Shown: positions 53,036 through 62,727, counted from the first letter of the stretch. The stretch is DNA of 64,000 nt from UBA2336 sp964404445 (GCA_964404445.1 CAYOJW010000006.1:186001-250000); one strand, 5' to 3'. Notes: generated by a model not told the origin, from the sequence alone. Translations and numbers: made by a program.

Positions 53036-53680
53036 ATGAAATGGACATACAGCATCAGGCAAAAATTTACCGCAGCGCTTTTATTAACCGTTGTATTGGG
53101 CGCAGTTGTTTTGAAAAATATACTCGATAGCCGCAACGTTTCGCAGTTAGCCGATTCGTTCTCATCAGTATATGAAGACCGGTTAGTGGTCGAAGCCTAC
53201 ATTTATAAGTTAGCCGATCACCTGTATCAAAAAAAGCTGATCATGGATAACTGCCTCAGCAACGGTGATGGCAATCTTCAAGACAAAATTGCCGGGCATC
53301 ACCGCGCCATTACCCTGTTAATTGCGGAATACGAGCGCACAAAACTTACCGATCAGGAAACGCTGTTCTTCCAGGATTTTAAAAATAACATTGCCGCGCT
53401 TCAGGCGTTGGAAGAGAACTATATAAACGGCACCACAACATCCGAAGCCCTGCACGAACGCTTTACGGGCGCAGCCGAAAACCTTCAGCAACTTTCGTTG
53501 ATTCAGCTTGACGAAGGGAAAAATTTACGTGAAAATTCAAAACGCATTGCCGCAGGCTCCAGTATGTTAACCTACATCGAATTGGTTATCCTGATTGGTA
53601 TCGCGGCCATCATTCAAATGCTGATTTTTGCTTCGGGTTCCATCCGCAGTAAGTTCTTACAACGGCCGGAGTTGAATTAA
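53036..53680 (+). CDS. orphan four-helix-bundle sensor domain protein
   Basis: A 214-residue inner-membrane protein of the 4HB_MCP type: membrane helix near residues 11-31 (FTAALLLTVVLGAVVLKNI), a periplasmic helical bundle (about 32-180), and a second membrane helix (about 183-203, IELVILIGIAAIIQMLIFAS) followed by only about 12 residues (GSIRSKFLQRPELN). Normal chemoreceptors and kinases continue with HAMP and signalling domains; here nothing follows before the ammonium transporter on the other strand. It might sense a small ligand and pass it to a partner. Confidence 0.8.
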   Translation: MKWTYSIRQKFTAALLLTVVLGAVVLKNILDSRNVSQLADSFSSVYEDRLVVEAYIYKLADHLYQKKLIMDNCLSNGDGNLQDKIAGHHRAITLLIAEYERTKLTDQETLFFQDFKNNIAALQALEENYINGTTTSEALHERFTGAAENLQQLSLIQLDEGKNLRENSKRIAAGSSMLTYIELVILIGIAAIIQMLIFASGSIRSKFLQRPELN

Positions 53681-53750
53681 ACAATACCTCATAAAAAACC
53701 GCAGGCAGGCTTACGCCCGCCTGCGGCCAGGTTTAGGTTTAGAAAAAGTC

Positions 53751-55061
53751 TTATACGCGCTCTACCAAATAACGCTCGCCATGCTGCGTTAAATCCAGCC
53801 CGATTTCTTCTTCTTCTTTGGTTACACGCAATTTGGTTACCAGGGAAGTAAGTTTATAAATCAGCAACGATCCGAAGAATACAAACACGCCCACAATCAC
53901 CAACGCCAGCAGGTGATACAGAAATGTTGTGGTTTGTCCGTACATCAGCCCCACATCTTTGGCAAATACCGAAGTGAGGATCATGCCCACAATACCGCCT
54001 AATCCATGGCACGGAAACACATCCAGTGTATCGTCAAGCGAAGTGCGTTGTTTGTAATAAACAGCGAGGTTGCTAATAATGGCTGCAACAAAACCAATAA
54101 ATACACTTTGACCAACACTAACAAACCCCGCTGCCGGTGTAATCGCAACTAAGCCAACAACGGCCCCAATGCACGCGCCCATGGCTGAAATTTTTCGTCC
54201 GACCAACGCATCAAACAATACCCACGTAATCATAGCCGAGGCCGTAGCCATGTTGGTGGTGGCAAATGCCTGTACCGCTAAGCCATCGGCCGCTAAAGCC
54301 GAGCCTGCGTTAAATCCAAACCAGCCAAACCAGAGCATAGCTGTTCCCAAAATGATGAACGGAATATTGGCCGGTTGATGGTTGCCGTGTTCACGTTTGC
54401 CCAATACATAAGCACCGGCCAGGGCGGCAAACCCTGCCGACATGTGTACTACCGTTCCCCCGGCAAAGTCCAGCACGCCCCACTGGCGCAGAAACCCTTC
54501 CGGGTGCCACGTCCAGTGGGCGAGTGGTGTATAAATCAGCAAAGAAAACAGGCACATAAAAATGAGGTACGAAGTAAACTTCACCCGTTCGGCAAAACTT
54601 CCGGTAATGAGTGCCGGGGTAATTACCGCAAACTTTAATTGAAATAATGCAAAAATTAAAAACGGAATACCAGCCGAAAACGCGGGGTTAGGCGCAAGGC
54701 CAACATCATTAAAAGCAAAATACGTTAACGGGTTACCGATAAGCCCGTGAAAGCTGTCGCCAAAAGCCAAGCTAAACCCAACCAAATACCACAACAAACT
54801 GATTACACCCAGGGCAATGAAACTTTGCAGCATGGTAGAGATCACGTTTTTGGCATTTACCATACCGCCATAAAAAAACGAAAGGCCGGGTGTCATAAAC
54901 AACACAAAAGCTGCTGCCACAATCATCCAGGCCGTATCGGCTTTATCAATGCCCGAGGCATCTTCGGTTGAAAAATCACTGTTGGAAGTAAGAATGGATA
55001 CCGCCTGAAGTACAACTAATATCGAAAAGATAATGATCCAGCGTTTTTTGGGTTTTCCCAT
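53751..55061 (-). CDS. amt: ammonium transporter (Amt family)
   Basis: A 436-residue trimeric channel/transporter of NH4+/NH3. It has about 11 to 12 membrane helices with the family motifs DTAWMIVAAAFVLFMTPGLSFFYGGMVNAKNV, FAGGTVVHMSAGFAALAGAYVLGKR and the gate-region FPCHGLGGIVG with the second pore histidine. The C-tail ends EEIGLDLTQHGERYLVERV, the GlnK-contacting tail. No glnK is adjacent. ATG 55061 (MGKPKKRW) is preferred; in-frame codons up to 55199 lack protein-like character. Confidence 0.94.
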   Translation of the reverse strand: MGKPKKRWIIIFSILVVLQAVSILTSNSDFSTEDASGIDKADTAWMIVAAAFVLFMTPGLSFFYGGMVNAKNVISTMLQSFIALGVISLLWYLVGFSLAFGDSFHGLIGNPLTYFAFNDVGLAPNPAFSAGIPFLIFALFQLKFAVITPALITGSFAERVKFTSYLIFMCLFSLLIYTPLAHWTWHPEGFLRQWGVLDFAGGTVVHMSAGFAALAGAYVLGKREHGNHQPANIPFIILGTAMLWFGWFGFNAGSALAADGLAVQAFATTNMATASAMITWVLFDALVGRKISAMGACIGAVVGLVAITPAAGFVSVGQSVFIGFVAAIISNLAVYYKQRTSLDDTLDVFPCHGLGGIVGMILTSVFAKDVGLMYGQTTTFLYHLLALVIVGVFVFFGSLLIYKLTSLVTKLRVTKEEEEIGLDLTQHGERYLVERV

Positions 55062-55268
55062 AGGTCGATTTGGTGTTTTTTTGATAAAAATGGTAATAAC
55101 AGGGTAAAATTTAAACCATGTTTTAAAAAAAATTAAAGAAATCGATTGAAATAGGGTAAAATTTGAATCCATAATCATTAAAAAATGATTTTTACACATC
55201 TTTCACGGTATCATTACAGGTTTTTACTTTAGCAAAATTGTTGGTAAGATTAACCTCGTGTACAGGTT

Positions 55269-57221
55269 ATGAGGTATCTCTTCATTATTCTTTTATCAGG
55301 CATCGGCTTATGGGGTTATGCTCAAAGCACCGATGGTTTTGAAGAAACGGTTCGGCAAGAACGTAACGACTCGGTGAAGATAAACCTCCTGTTGGGCAAA
55401 GCGTGGGAGCTAAAATCATCCCAACCGGCACAATCGCATCGCTTTGTTGACCGGGCTGTTTACCTCGCACAACAAATCGACAGCAAAAAGCAATTAGCCA
55501 GCGCGTATTATTATAAGGCTGCGATCTATTACCTCACCTCGCGCTTCGACAGCGCCCTGACCATCAGCAACAAAGCCATCGATATTTATACTCGATTAAA
55601 CGATCACTATGGCATTGCCAGTATTTATAACCTGCGCGGGTTGTTGCAGGAAAAGATTGGCGATTACAGCGAGGCCGTTCATAATTACCAGCAATCGCTG
55701 GAGTTTGCTGCCAAAACCGATAACCTCTACGGGCAATCGAACCCGTTGCACAACATCGGGTTGATCTATCATAAAACCGAAGACTATGCCGCATCGCTTA
55801 AATACTTTCAACAGGCGTTGGTGGTGCGCGAAAAAATTGGCGACAGTATTTTTATTGCCCAATCGTTTCAAATTATGGGTGTGGTTTATGCCTGTTTAGG
55901 CGACACGGTTAAAGCGGTTGCTTACCAAAAGCAAGCCATTGCTTTTTTTAAAGCCAAAAACGATTTGTACGATTTAGCATTAAGCTATAATAATTTAGGC
56001 GATTTATATACCGTTTTAAAAAAGTACGACAGTGCCGAATGGCTGTTGAAAGAATCCGTTCGGTTAAATGCCGAAATCGATAATACCGAAGGAAAAGTAA
56101 GAGCACTCATCAACCTGTCGTCTATCGCGTTACAGCAAAAACAATTTCGCCAGGCCGAAACCCTTACCGCGCAGGCCATTCAGTTAGCCCAAAGTCATAA
56201 CCTGAAACCCGAACTAAAACTTGCACTCATTAATTTAAAGGAATCGCTGGCGGGGAGCCAGCACTATAAAGCCGCTTACGAAGCCCAAAATGAACTCATC
56301 CGTGTTTCCAACGAATTATTGAACGATGAAAAAGTTCAGCAATTAGCGCAAATGGAGACCCGTTACCAGGTAAAAGAAAAAGAACAGCAAATTGCTTTAC
56401 AGCAAACTGCATTAGAACGCACGTACATGGTTATTGGCGGCCTGGTAATTATTGTCGGGTTGTTAGTGGTGATCGTTTTGTTAGCCCGAAGCCGTTTTAG
56501 ACGAAAACAACAATTGGCTGAACATGAAAAAAAACTTGCCATCCGCGAAACGTTTATCGATGCCACTATCCAGTCGCAGGAAAACGAACGCAAGCGTTTT
56601 GCGCAAGATTTACACGATGGTATGGGGCAGCTTATTTCATCGCTCAGGCTGTTGGTAAACCAACTGAACAACGATGCACCGCTCGAAGAAAAAATTGCCA
56701 TCACCGAAAAGTCCGAGTCTGTTCTCAACGATATGCACACCGAAATCCGTAGTATCGCCTTTAACCTGATGCCGCAAACACTCATCCAGCACGGATTGGT
56801 ACCGGCTTTACAGGAAATGGCCTTACGGATTAACCAAACAGCCAAGCTCACGATTTCGGTACAGGGCTTTGATATGCCCGAACGCATGAACGAAGTATAT
56901 GAAATATCGGTATATCGCATTGTGCAGGAGTGGATCAACAACATCATCAAATATGCCCATGCTTCGCATATCGATGTGCAATTGGTAGGGCACGATACCG
57001 AAATAAACATCACCATTGAAGACAACGGCAACGGGTTTGATGTGGCCACGCTTCAAACCGGCACTGGTAATGGCTGGAAAAACATTAACTCGCGCATTAA
57101 CCTGATGAAAGGCGAACTGGAAATTAATTCGCATCCGGGCCGCAACGGTACAACCTTCATGCTGGTGCTGCAACCCAGACCAGTACATACCCTGCACAAC
57201 GCCTCCATAAATACCCAATAA
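55269..57221 (+). CDS. TPR-containing sensor histidine kinase
   Basis: A 650-residue membrane kinase. Signal peptide (ends YAQS), about six to seven TPRs (SEAVHNYQQSLEFAAKTDN, AASLKYFQQALVVREKIGD), a transmembrane helix (MVIGGLVIIVGLLVVIVLLA, near 380-400), HisKA_3 with RFAQDLHDGMGQLISSLR (His near 448) and HATPase_c with VQEWINNIIKYAHA and DNGNGFD. It would phosphorylate the regulator starting 93 nt downstream. Same design as the kinase at 23695. Confidence 0.93.
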   Translation: MRYLFIILLSGIGLWGYAQSTDGFEETVRQERNDSVKINLLLGKAWELKSSQPAQSHRFVDRAVYLAQQIDSKKQLASAYYYKAAIYYLTSRFDSALTISNKAIDIYTRLNDHYGIASIYNLRGLLQEKIGDYSEAVHNYQQSLEFAAKTDNLYGQSNPLHNIGLIYHKTEDYAASLKYFQQALVVREKIGDSIFIAQSFQIMGVVYACLGDTVKAVAYQKQAIAFFKAKNDLYDLALSYNNLGDLYTVLKKYDSAEWLLKESVRLNAEIDNTEGKVRALINLSSIALQQKQFRQAETLTAQAIQLAQSHNLKPELKLALINLKESLAGSQHYKAAYEAQNELIRVSNELLNDEKVQQLAQMETRYQVKEKEQQIALQQTALERTYMVIGGLVIIVGLLVVIVLLARSRFRRKQQLAEHEKKLAIRETFIDATIQSQENERKRFAQDLHDGMGQLISSLRLLVNQLNNDAPLEEKIAITEKSESVLNDMHTEIRSIAFNLMPQTLIQHGLVPALQEMALRINQTAKLTISVQGFDMPERMNEVYEISVYRIVQEWINNIIKYAHASHIDVQLVGHDTEINITIEDNGNGFDVATLQTGTGNGWKNINSRINLMKGELEINSHPGRNGTTFMLVLQPRPVHTLHNASINTQ

Positions 57222-57314
57222 CACGGATAGCGGTTACGATTTCGATAAGTTTTATTTACCGGTATGATCACTTCCGGTATCTTCCGTATTTTTAAGGCAG
57301 CTAAACCGGCACGC

Positions 57315-57932
57315 ATGAAGATTTTGTTAGTAGATGATCACACCATTTTGCTCGATGGCATCGCCAGCCTGTTGAGTAAACAAAGCGACCTGCACGTTGC
57401 CGCGCAGGCCGGAAGTGCCGAAGAAGCGCTTGAGTTCCTCAAAAAACACGAAGTCGATTTAATCATTACCGATTACCACATGCCCGGTATGGACGGCCTC
57501 ACCCTGTTGCATACGGTGAAACGCCTGTTTCCGCAGGTTAAAATCATCTTATTGAGTATGCACGATGAAGTTCACTTAGTAAAAGAGATTCTGAAAGCCG
57601 GTGTAAACGGGTATGTCCTTAAAAAAGACACCCACAAAGAACTATTGAACGCCATTGACGATGTGGCTCGCGGAAAGGTTTATTTGAGCAGCGATGTAAA
57701 TAAACTTCTCATCAGCAACCTCAACAATCCTGACGAGGGCAAGCTGCTCACCGACCGCGAACGCGAAATACTGAAACTGATCGCCCAGGAATATACCAAC
57801 AAACAAATTGCCGAAACGCTGTTCATCAGCGAGCGCACGGTAGAAACACACCGCAAAAACATCTTCAAAAAAACTGGTACCAATTCGCTGGTGGGCCTCA
57901 TTAAGTTTGCCTACGCCAATAACTTAGTCTGA
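57315..57932 (+). CDS. LuxR/NarL-family response regulator
   Basis: A 205-residue DNA-binding response regulator. Receiver with LLVDDHTILLDG, phosphoacceptor Asp in LIITDYHMPGMDG (near 54), S in ILLSMHD and K in GYVLKKD. HTH LTDREREILKLIAQEYTNKQIA and TVETHRKNIFKKTGTNS (about 138-200). ATG 57315 gives the usual MKILLVDDH start. Partner of the preceding kinase. A decayed CACATAG palindrome follows its stop by 16 nt, as palindromes accompany the regulator at 1068. Confidence 0.93.
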   Translation: MKILLVDDHTILLDGIASLLSKQSDLHVAAQAGSAEEALEFLKKHEVDLIITDYHMPGMDGLTLLHTVKRLFPQVKIILLSMHDEVHLVKEILKAGVNGYVLKKDTHKELLNAIDDVARGKVYLSSDVNKLLISNLNNPDEGKLLTDREREILKLIAQEYTNKQIAETLFISERTVETHRKNIFKKTGTNSLVGLIKFAYANNLV

Positions 57933-57948
57933 TTTTTGTGAAAGCTCT

Positions 57949-58045
57949 AACTACATAGATACAGGGCTGTTCTTATCAAGATATTTATAGTCCCGACTTT
58001 ATCGGGTTCTATGTATTGCTTAAAAGCTATGTGTCTATGTGGTTA
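57949..58045. repeat. decayed CACATAG palindrome with nested CCCGA...TCGGG hairpin
   Basis: AACTACATAGATACAG at the left and CTATGTGTCTATGTGGTT at the right match the outer arms of the repeats at 496 and 1007. Its centre contains CCCGA-CTTTA-TCGGG (57992-58006), absent from the other copies and akin to the palindrome in ssrA. Confidence 0.6.
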
Positions 58046-58120
58046 AAAAATATGATAGTCGGTTTTCTTAGGACATGAAATGGATACTCATATTCCGTTT
58101 TTTTTCGTGAGGCACAACAA

Positions 58121-58148
58121 AAAAGGACTGCCTTTCGGCAGCCCTTTT
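58121..58148. terminator. terminator, bidirectional
   Basis: AAAAGGaCTGCC-TTTC-GGCAGcCCTTTT: an 11-bp stem with one mismatch and flanking A and T tracts, just past the stop of the 576-residue minus-strand gene. Confidence 0.75.
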
Positions 58149-58167
58149 CAATTAAGCCAACCTCACA

Positions 58168-59898
58168 TTATTTTTTACCGATACCGAGTGTACCGAGGTA
58201 GATGTAGTTATCGTTTTTACTGAATATGCCAATGCTAAGGCGATCTTCGCCAATCACCAGCACACGTTTACGGTCGGGGAACGGAACAAAACGAATATCT
58301 TTGCGCAGGAAAAAATCTTTTTTACCCTTGGTGCCATCGCCCACTGTTTGAACCTCCGTCATGTTAGCGCTTGCCAGATCAATAGCGCTAACCAATAATT
58401 GCTCGCGGGGTGTCCAGGTTGTTGTTTTTTCGTTCAGGAAATAATACGTGGTAGTAGATTTATCTACTTTCGTTACCAATGCGGTTGTCCAAAGTGCTGT
58501 TTTACCATCTTCGCTGATAAAAATTTCGGATTGTGACGGTCGTGTTGCCGGGGAGCTGAGCGGATCGGTAGTATTGTACAGCCCGCCTTTTGCCGGGGTA
58601 TCAATACTATATACTCGTTTCAGGTCGCCATTGCCAGCGAAATGGAATACAATAAAATCTTTATAGACCATCAGTTTACTGACCACATTATAGGTAAGCA
58701 TTTGCGCCATAATCATCACATCACCGTTAGGGGCGGTTTCAATGCCGGTTACGCGCATACGGCCGCCATCGTATTCTTTTGCTTTCTTCTGCCCCGAAGG
58801 CGCAACTGTTTTTTTCTCGATTTCGTCAAGGTTGGGTGCTGATACATACTGTACTTTCCCATCTTTAATTCCAACAATTTGCAGGTTATCAAACCCCTTT
58901 TCTACATACGCATAGTTTTTGTAATTGGCGTAAGCATCTTTGGGTTTGTCGATTTTAAACCCTGCACCATAAATGGTGGTGATACCATCTTTTTCATAGA
59001 TACCGCCAATCATCCACTTGGTGGCTTTGGTTTCAAAGCTCACTTTTTCAACAATTTTTCCTTCGGGCGATATTCTTACATACGTGTATTGCGTTGGGTT
59101 AGGGTCAACGTTTTTCACGCCCATCATATCGTGCGGGGCAAAAACCACTGCGTAATCGCCATTATATTCGTCATCGGTATTGTTACCAGCAAACCGGCCA
59201 TGAAAAATGATCCATTGCGGGTGCGGAAAATTGAGTTCGGTGTTGCTTACGATGTTCAGATCCTTATCCACGCGAAGCACGTTGTAGGCTTCCTGCATTT
59301 TGTAAGCATCTTTAGCCGGAAACCGTGGCGACACCAAGGCTAACATTTCACCGTTTTGGTCGTTGTCGAAATGTGCGCGGTAATAAAAACGCTTGCCTTC
59401 GTCTGTTTTTGGTTTCAGTTTATCGGTTGTTTTTACATCGGTTTTGTAGCCTCCGGTAACCCAACTCCAGTAACTGGTTATTTCCTTACGCTTAAACACT
59501 AAGCTGCCCATCATGTTAGGCTCGGCTGTAACGCCTATGGTGCGTTCTACTTCTTCGTTGCGAAACTTAAACCATTTGTATTTGGCTTTTGCATCTTTCG
59601 CATGATCGTACTCTTCTTTTTCAGAAGTTTTAAAATTCAGGTCAAAATCGAAAATATATTTTTCGACCTTGATTTTTTTTGCCTTGGTAGCCGTAACAAA
59701 GTACAGGTTGATTTCCTTTTTTTCATCATCCATCACCACATTGCCTAAATAACCCTGTTCGGCTTTATTGGAGATCTGGTGTGCAACTTCATTTTCCATA
59801 TAGCTGACCTGCGCCTGGCTTATGATTGTAAAAACCAACATAACCGGCACCAGCAACCAAACCGGCCTGAAGCATACTAATCGTGTGAATATTTTCAT
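58168..59898 (-). CDS. secreted hypothetical protein, beta-rich
   Basis: A 576-residue exported protein with a signal peptide ending ISQAQ. The mature part is strand-rich with repeats of Asp/Lys-rich phrases (EINLYFVTATKAKKIKVEKYIFDFDLNFK, ALVSPRFPAKDAYKMQEAYNVLRVDKDLNIV), compatible with a beta-propeller, and lacks catalytic motifs. No T9SS sorting domain is visible at the C-terminus (NYIYLGTLGIGKK). No family recognised. It is divergent from the M14-like peptidase. Confidence 0.8.
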   Translation of the reverse strand: MKIFTRLVCFRPVWLLVPVMLVFTIISQAQVSYMENEVAHQISNKAEQGYLGNVVMDDEKKEINLYFVTATKAKKIKVEKYIFDFDLNFKTSEKEEYDHAKDAKAKYKWFKFRNEEVERTIGVTAEPNMMGSLVFKRKEITSYWSWVTGGYKTDVKTTDKLKPKTDEGKRFYYRAHFDNDQNGEMLALVSPRFPAKDAYKMQEAYNVLRVDKDLNIVSNTELNFPHPQWIIFHGRFAGNNTDDEYNGDYAVVFAPHDMMGVKNVDPNPTQYTYVRISPEGKIVEKVSFETKATKWMIGGIYEKDGITTIYGAGFKIDKPKDAYANYKNYAYVEKGFDNLQIVGIKDGKVQYVSAPNLDEIEKKTVAPSGQKKAKEYDGGRMRVTGIETAPNGDVMIMAQMLTYNVVSKLMVYKDFIVFHFAGNGDLKRVYSIDTPAKGGLYNTTDPLSSPATRPSQSEIFISEDGKTALWTTALVTKVDKSTTTYYFLNEKTTTWTPREQLLVSAIDLASANMTEVQTVGDGTKGKKDFFLRKDIRFVPFPDRKRVLVIGEDRLSIGIFSKNDNYIYLGTLGIGKK

Positions 59899-60073
59899 GG
59901 CTTAATTTTTTAAACAAAGCTATCCACGGCTGGCAAGTTGCTCCATACCGCTCAGCGCGCATTTTGATATACCCAACAGTACGGATAAGACTACGTTTTC
60001 CGTTGCTGTAACACCGGTTTTGATTTATACCAAACTTGCGTAGCTTGAACGGACAAATCATTCTGCATATTCC

Positions 60074-61684
60074 ATGAAATATCTTTTCGTTTTAGCGTGC
60101 CTGATTACCGTAACCGTACACGCGCAACAGCAATGGCCGCAAGGCCTGATCCTTACACCCGAAAAATCAAACTTCGTTAAAACCTCTACCCATGCCGAAG
60201 TGATGGCATTTTTAAAAGCCATCGAATCGCAAAGTGCCGATGTACACCTCACAAGCATGGGAAAAAGTCCCGAAGGAAAAGATATTCCGGTTGCCATACT
60301 CGCGCACCCGAAAATAACCTCACCGGCCGAAGCAAAAGCCAGCGGCAAGCTCATTATTTATATACAGGGTAACATCCACGCAGGTGAGGTAGAAGGCAAG
60401 GAAAGCGTGATGATGTTAATGCGTGATATTTTGCTGGGCAACAAAAAGCATTTACTCGATAATCAAATCATTCTCTTTGCCCCGATTTACAATACCGACA
60501 GCAACGATAAAATGGAAAAAGGCAAACGCCCTTCGCAGGAAGACAGCCCGCTGGAAGTAGGCCCGCGCGAAAACAGTCAGGGACTTGACCTCAACCGCGA
60601 TGGCGTAAAAATGGAAACACACGAAACCAATGGTTTATTCACCAACATTATTGTACCGTGGGATCCGCACGTGTTTGTTGATCTGCACACGACCAACGGA
60701 ACATGGCACGCCTGGAATTTAACGTGGGCACCGGGCTATCATTACGCGGGCGATAAATCTACATACGATTACACCATCGCCATGCTAAAGGGCATTACCG
60801 AAACCGTAAAGAAAAAATACGACCTCAATTTTGGCCCTTACGGGGATTATAACGTGCGTGAAGCGTGGCCTCCTAAAAATTTTTATACCTATAACCATCA
60901 TCCCCGTTATTTAGTCAACCAGTTCGGGTTGCGAAACCGTATTGCCATTTTAAGCGAAGCCTTTGCACACGAACGGTTCTACCAGCGTATTTTTTCGACC
61001 TACTCGTTTGTTACCGAAATCCTGGAGCATACTCATACCAACAGTAAAACCATTCAGCAGCTTACGCAGATGGCCGATGCCCAAACCGTAGAAAGCTTAA
61101 AAGCAGAAGCCGGAAAAGGCAAGAAAGGCGTGCGGTATAAAATGGTTCCGTTAGAAACGCTCAACAACTTCCCCACGTACGATTATGTTTTCTATACGAA
61201 AGATGACGGCACAAAAGGGTTTTACCGTACCGGCAACATCATTACCGTTAACGGTGTTACCTACCATGCAAAATTTGATGCCGAAACCGAAAGCACCATC
61301 CCTGCGGGTTACATCATACCGGCCGCGTTCAGCGAAGTGGCCGAAAACTTGAAAAAACATGGTATTACGGTTACACAAATCGCCAAATCCGTTACCAAAA
61401 CAGGCGAAGTTTTTGAAATAACGTCTTTCGAAAAAAGCCCGCGCAAGTTTGAAGGACACTTAATGGCGCGTGTAACCGGAAAATTTACTCCGAAGAAACA
61501 AAAATTCACTAAAGGCGATTACATCGTTGATCTGGCGCAGCCTTTAGGCAACCTCGCATTCTATTTATTAGAAGCCGAATCGGATGACGGATATGTTACC
61601 TGGAATTTTTTTGATGCGTACATCGAAAAGCAACGCGCAACCAACAAGACGGTTGAGTATCCTGTATTCAAATTCTATAAATAA
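60074..61684 (+). CDS. M14 family zinc carboxypeptidase-like
   Basis: A 536-residue secreted metallopeptidase with a signal peptide ending VHAQ. Zinc motif HAGEVEGKE (His102-Ala-Gly-Glu105), the Asn/Arg substrate site in LDLNRDGVKME and the third ligand region HVFVDLHTTNG are present, as in M14 carboxypeptidases. The C-terminal third (about 350-536) is an extra beta-rich domain of unknown role. It is annotated in relatives as a peptidase M14 or amino-acid-releasing enzyme; substrate unknown. Confidence 0.88.
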   Translation: MKYLFVLACLITVTVHAQQQWPQGLILTPEKSNFVKTSTHAEVMAFLKAIESQSADVHLTSMGKSPEGKDIPVAILAHPKITSPAEAKASGKLIIYIQGNIHAGEVEGKESVMMLMRDILLGNKKHLLDNQIILFAPIYNTDSNDKMEKGKRPSQEDSPLEVGPRENSQGLDLNRDGVKMETHETNGLFTNIIVPWDPHVFVDLHTTNGTWHAWNLTWAPGYHYAGDKSTYDYTIAMLKGITETVKKKYDLNFGPYGDYNVREAWPPKNFYTYNHHPRYLVNQFGLRNRIAILSEAFAHERFYQRIFSTYSFVTEILEHTHTNSKTIQQLTQMADAQTVESLKAEAGKGKKGVRYKMVPLETLNNFPTYDYVFYTKDDGTKGFYRTGNIITVNGVTYHAKFDAETESTIPAGYIIPAAFSEVAENLKKHGITVTQIAKSVTKTGEVFEITSFEKSPRKFEGHLMARVTGKFTPKKQKFTKGDYIVDLAQPLGNLAFYLLEAESDDGYVTWNFFDAYIEKQRATNKTVEYPVFKFYK

Positions 61685-61882
61685 TCATACAACACAACCC
61701 TGTATAGCGTTATCACTACATCATTATCGCACCATTTTGTATGCATAACGTACATTTTAACGACACATACAAGCACATCAGGGGGCATTCACGTAAAAAA
61801 AATGTTTGAAATTTTGGAAATTCAAAATGAAGTAGTACCTTAACCGTGTTTAATTAAATGTTTAACTAAAATTTTTAACGCT

Positions 61883-61975
61883 ATGGCAAAGAAAGCGGCA
61901 AAAAAGAAAGTAGCTAAGAAGAAAGTAGCTAAGAAAAAAGTTGCAAAGAAGAAAGCAGCTAAGAAAAAGAAGTAA
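61883..61975 (+). CDS. 30-residue Lys/Ala protein, histone H1 tail-like
   Basis: ATG GCA AAG AAA opens a frame of 30 codons encoding only M, A, V and K: MAKKAAKKKVAKKK with the unit VAKKK repeated. The pattern resembles the C-terminal tails of histone H1 and bacterial Hc1/AlgP-type proteins that bind DNA or RNA by charge. It is too short for usual gene callers. A strong terminator at 61997 lies 21 nt past its stop and a 199-nt space before it can hold a promoter, so it is a discrete transcription unit. Translation is inferred; there is no folded domain. Confidence 0.65.
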   Translation: MAKKAAKKKVAKKKVAKKKVAKKKAAKKKK

Positions 61976-61996
61976 TTGATCGTTGATCAATTCAAT

Positions 61997-62030
61997 AAAA
62001 AAGCCTCCCGAATTTTCGGAAGGCTTTTTT
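61997..62030 (+). terminator. rho-independent terminator after Lys/Ala gene
   Basis: AAGCCT-CCCGAA and TTCGG-AAGGCTT form a stem with one unpaired base, flanked by A and T tracts. Confidence 0.85.
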
Positions 62031-62168
62031 GTTTGTATCGGGCGGGTTGATGCACGTTTAGAACCGCGTGCCAGCGGGGGTAGTGGTCTTGCCTGCGTAG
62101 CGCTACGGCAAAAGCAATGCGAAATGAGTGCAAAATAGAATTGTCTTATAAAGTTTTTATATTGCAGT

Positions 62169-62372
62169 ATGGTTATTGAACGCACAAAAAACAAAGTAGT
62201 CATAACGTTGCCGGGCGATGTTGACATTAACATGCTCCAGGAAATCTCGGATTTGATTGGCTTCAAATCCATTGTCAAAAAATCAAAAGCATCCTCAAAA
62301 CAAATCGAAGATTTAGTAAAGCAAGGCAAAAAAGGCCGCTGGGCAAGAACAAAAGCCAACCTTCCAAAGTAA
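62169..62372 (+). CDS. antitoxin-like protein beside PIN stub
   Basis: A 67-residue protein (VIERTKNKVVITLPGDVDINMLQEISDLIGF, then a Lys-rich tail ending KGRWARTKANLPK). Such short proteins sit just upstream of PIN-domain (VapC-like) toxins in Bacteroidota, where the tail would bind the toxin. The toxin that follows after 15 nt is broken, so this would be a solitary antitoxin. Function is inferred from context only. Confidence 0.65.
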   Translation: MVIERTKNKVVITLPGDVDINMLQEISDLIGFKSIVKKSKASSKQIEDLVKQGKKGRWARTKANLPK

Positions 62373-62645
62373 TGTCGGTGTAACGATATGGTTGCCCCAA
62401 ATAAAATAGCTGTTGTTGATACCAATATTATATTTAGTGCGTTGTTAAATCCTCGCTCAAATTTTGCCGATGCGTTGTTAACATTGGCGTCAGGCGGGCT
62501 GACGTGCAAACTTGGAGCTTTGTGCTTCTACCAATTTTTTTTTCACCCCCTCAACGTCACCCGATTAGGATGGCTTGAGGGCTTTGTTAGTTTCCTCTCA
62601 AAAATAGCCGAGCAAACCAAATTCAGCGATACCCGTATAAGTGTT

Positions 62646-62663
62646 CTGTACTTGTTTGTACAG
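62646..62663. promoter_or_regulatory. short palindrome upstream of efflux genes
   Basis: CTGTAC-TTGTTT-GTACAG, 6-bp perfect arms, about 65 nt before the -7 element at 62728. It could be an operator for a regulator of the efflux genes. Confidence 0.3.
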
Positions 62664-62727
62664 GCTCATTCTGCCCCGCCCGGATTGTATGGAGCGGGAT
62701 TACTTTTTCTAAAATCCGGAATTAACG

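Noticed and set aside
61862..62509. 215-residue minus-strand frame opposite the Lys/Ala gene and antitoxin
   Set aside because: It covers a terminator, two intergenic spaces and the plus-strand genes, and its sequence (repeated SCFLLCNFFLSYFLLSYFLF) is the mirror of lysine codons.
62540..62586. Terminator CCCTCAA...TTGAGGG after the PIN stub
   Set aside because: The loop is long and no T tract follows; too weak to call.
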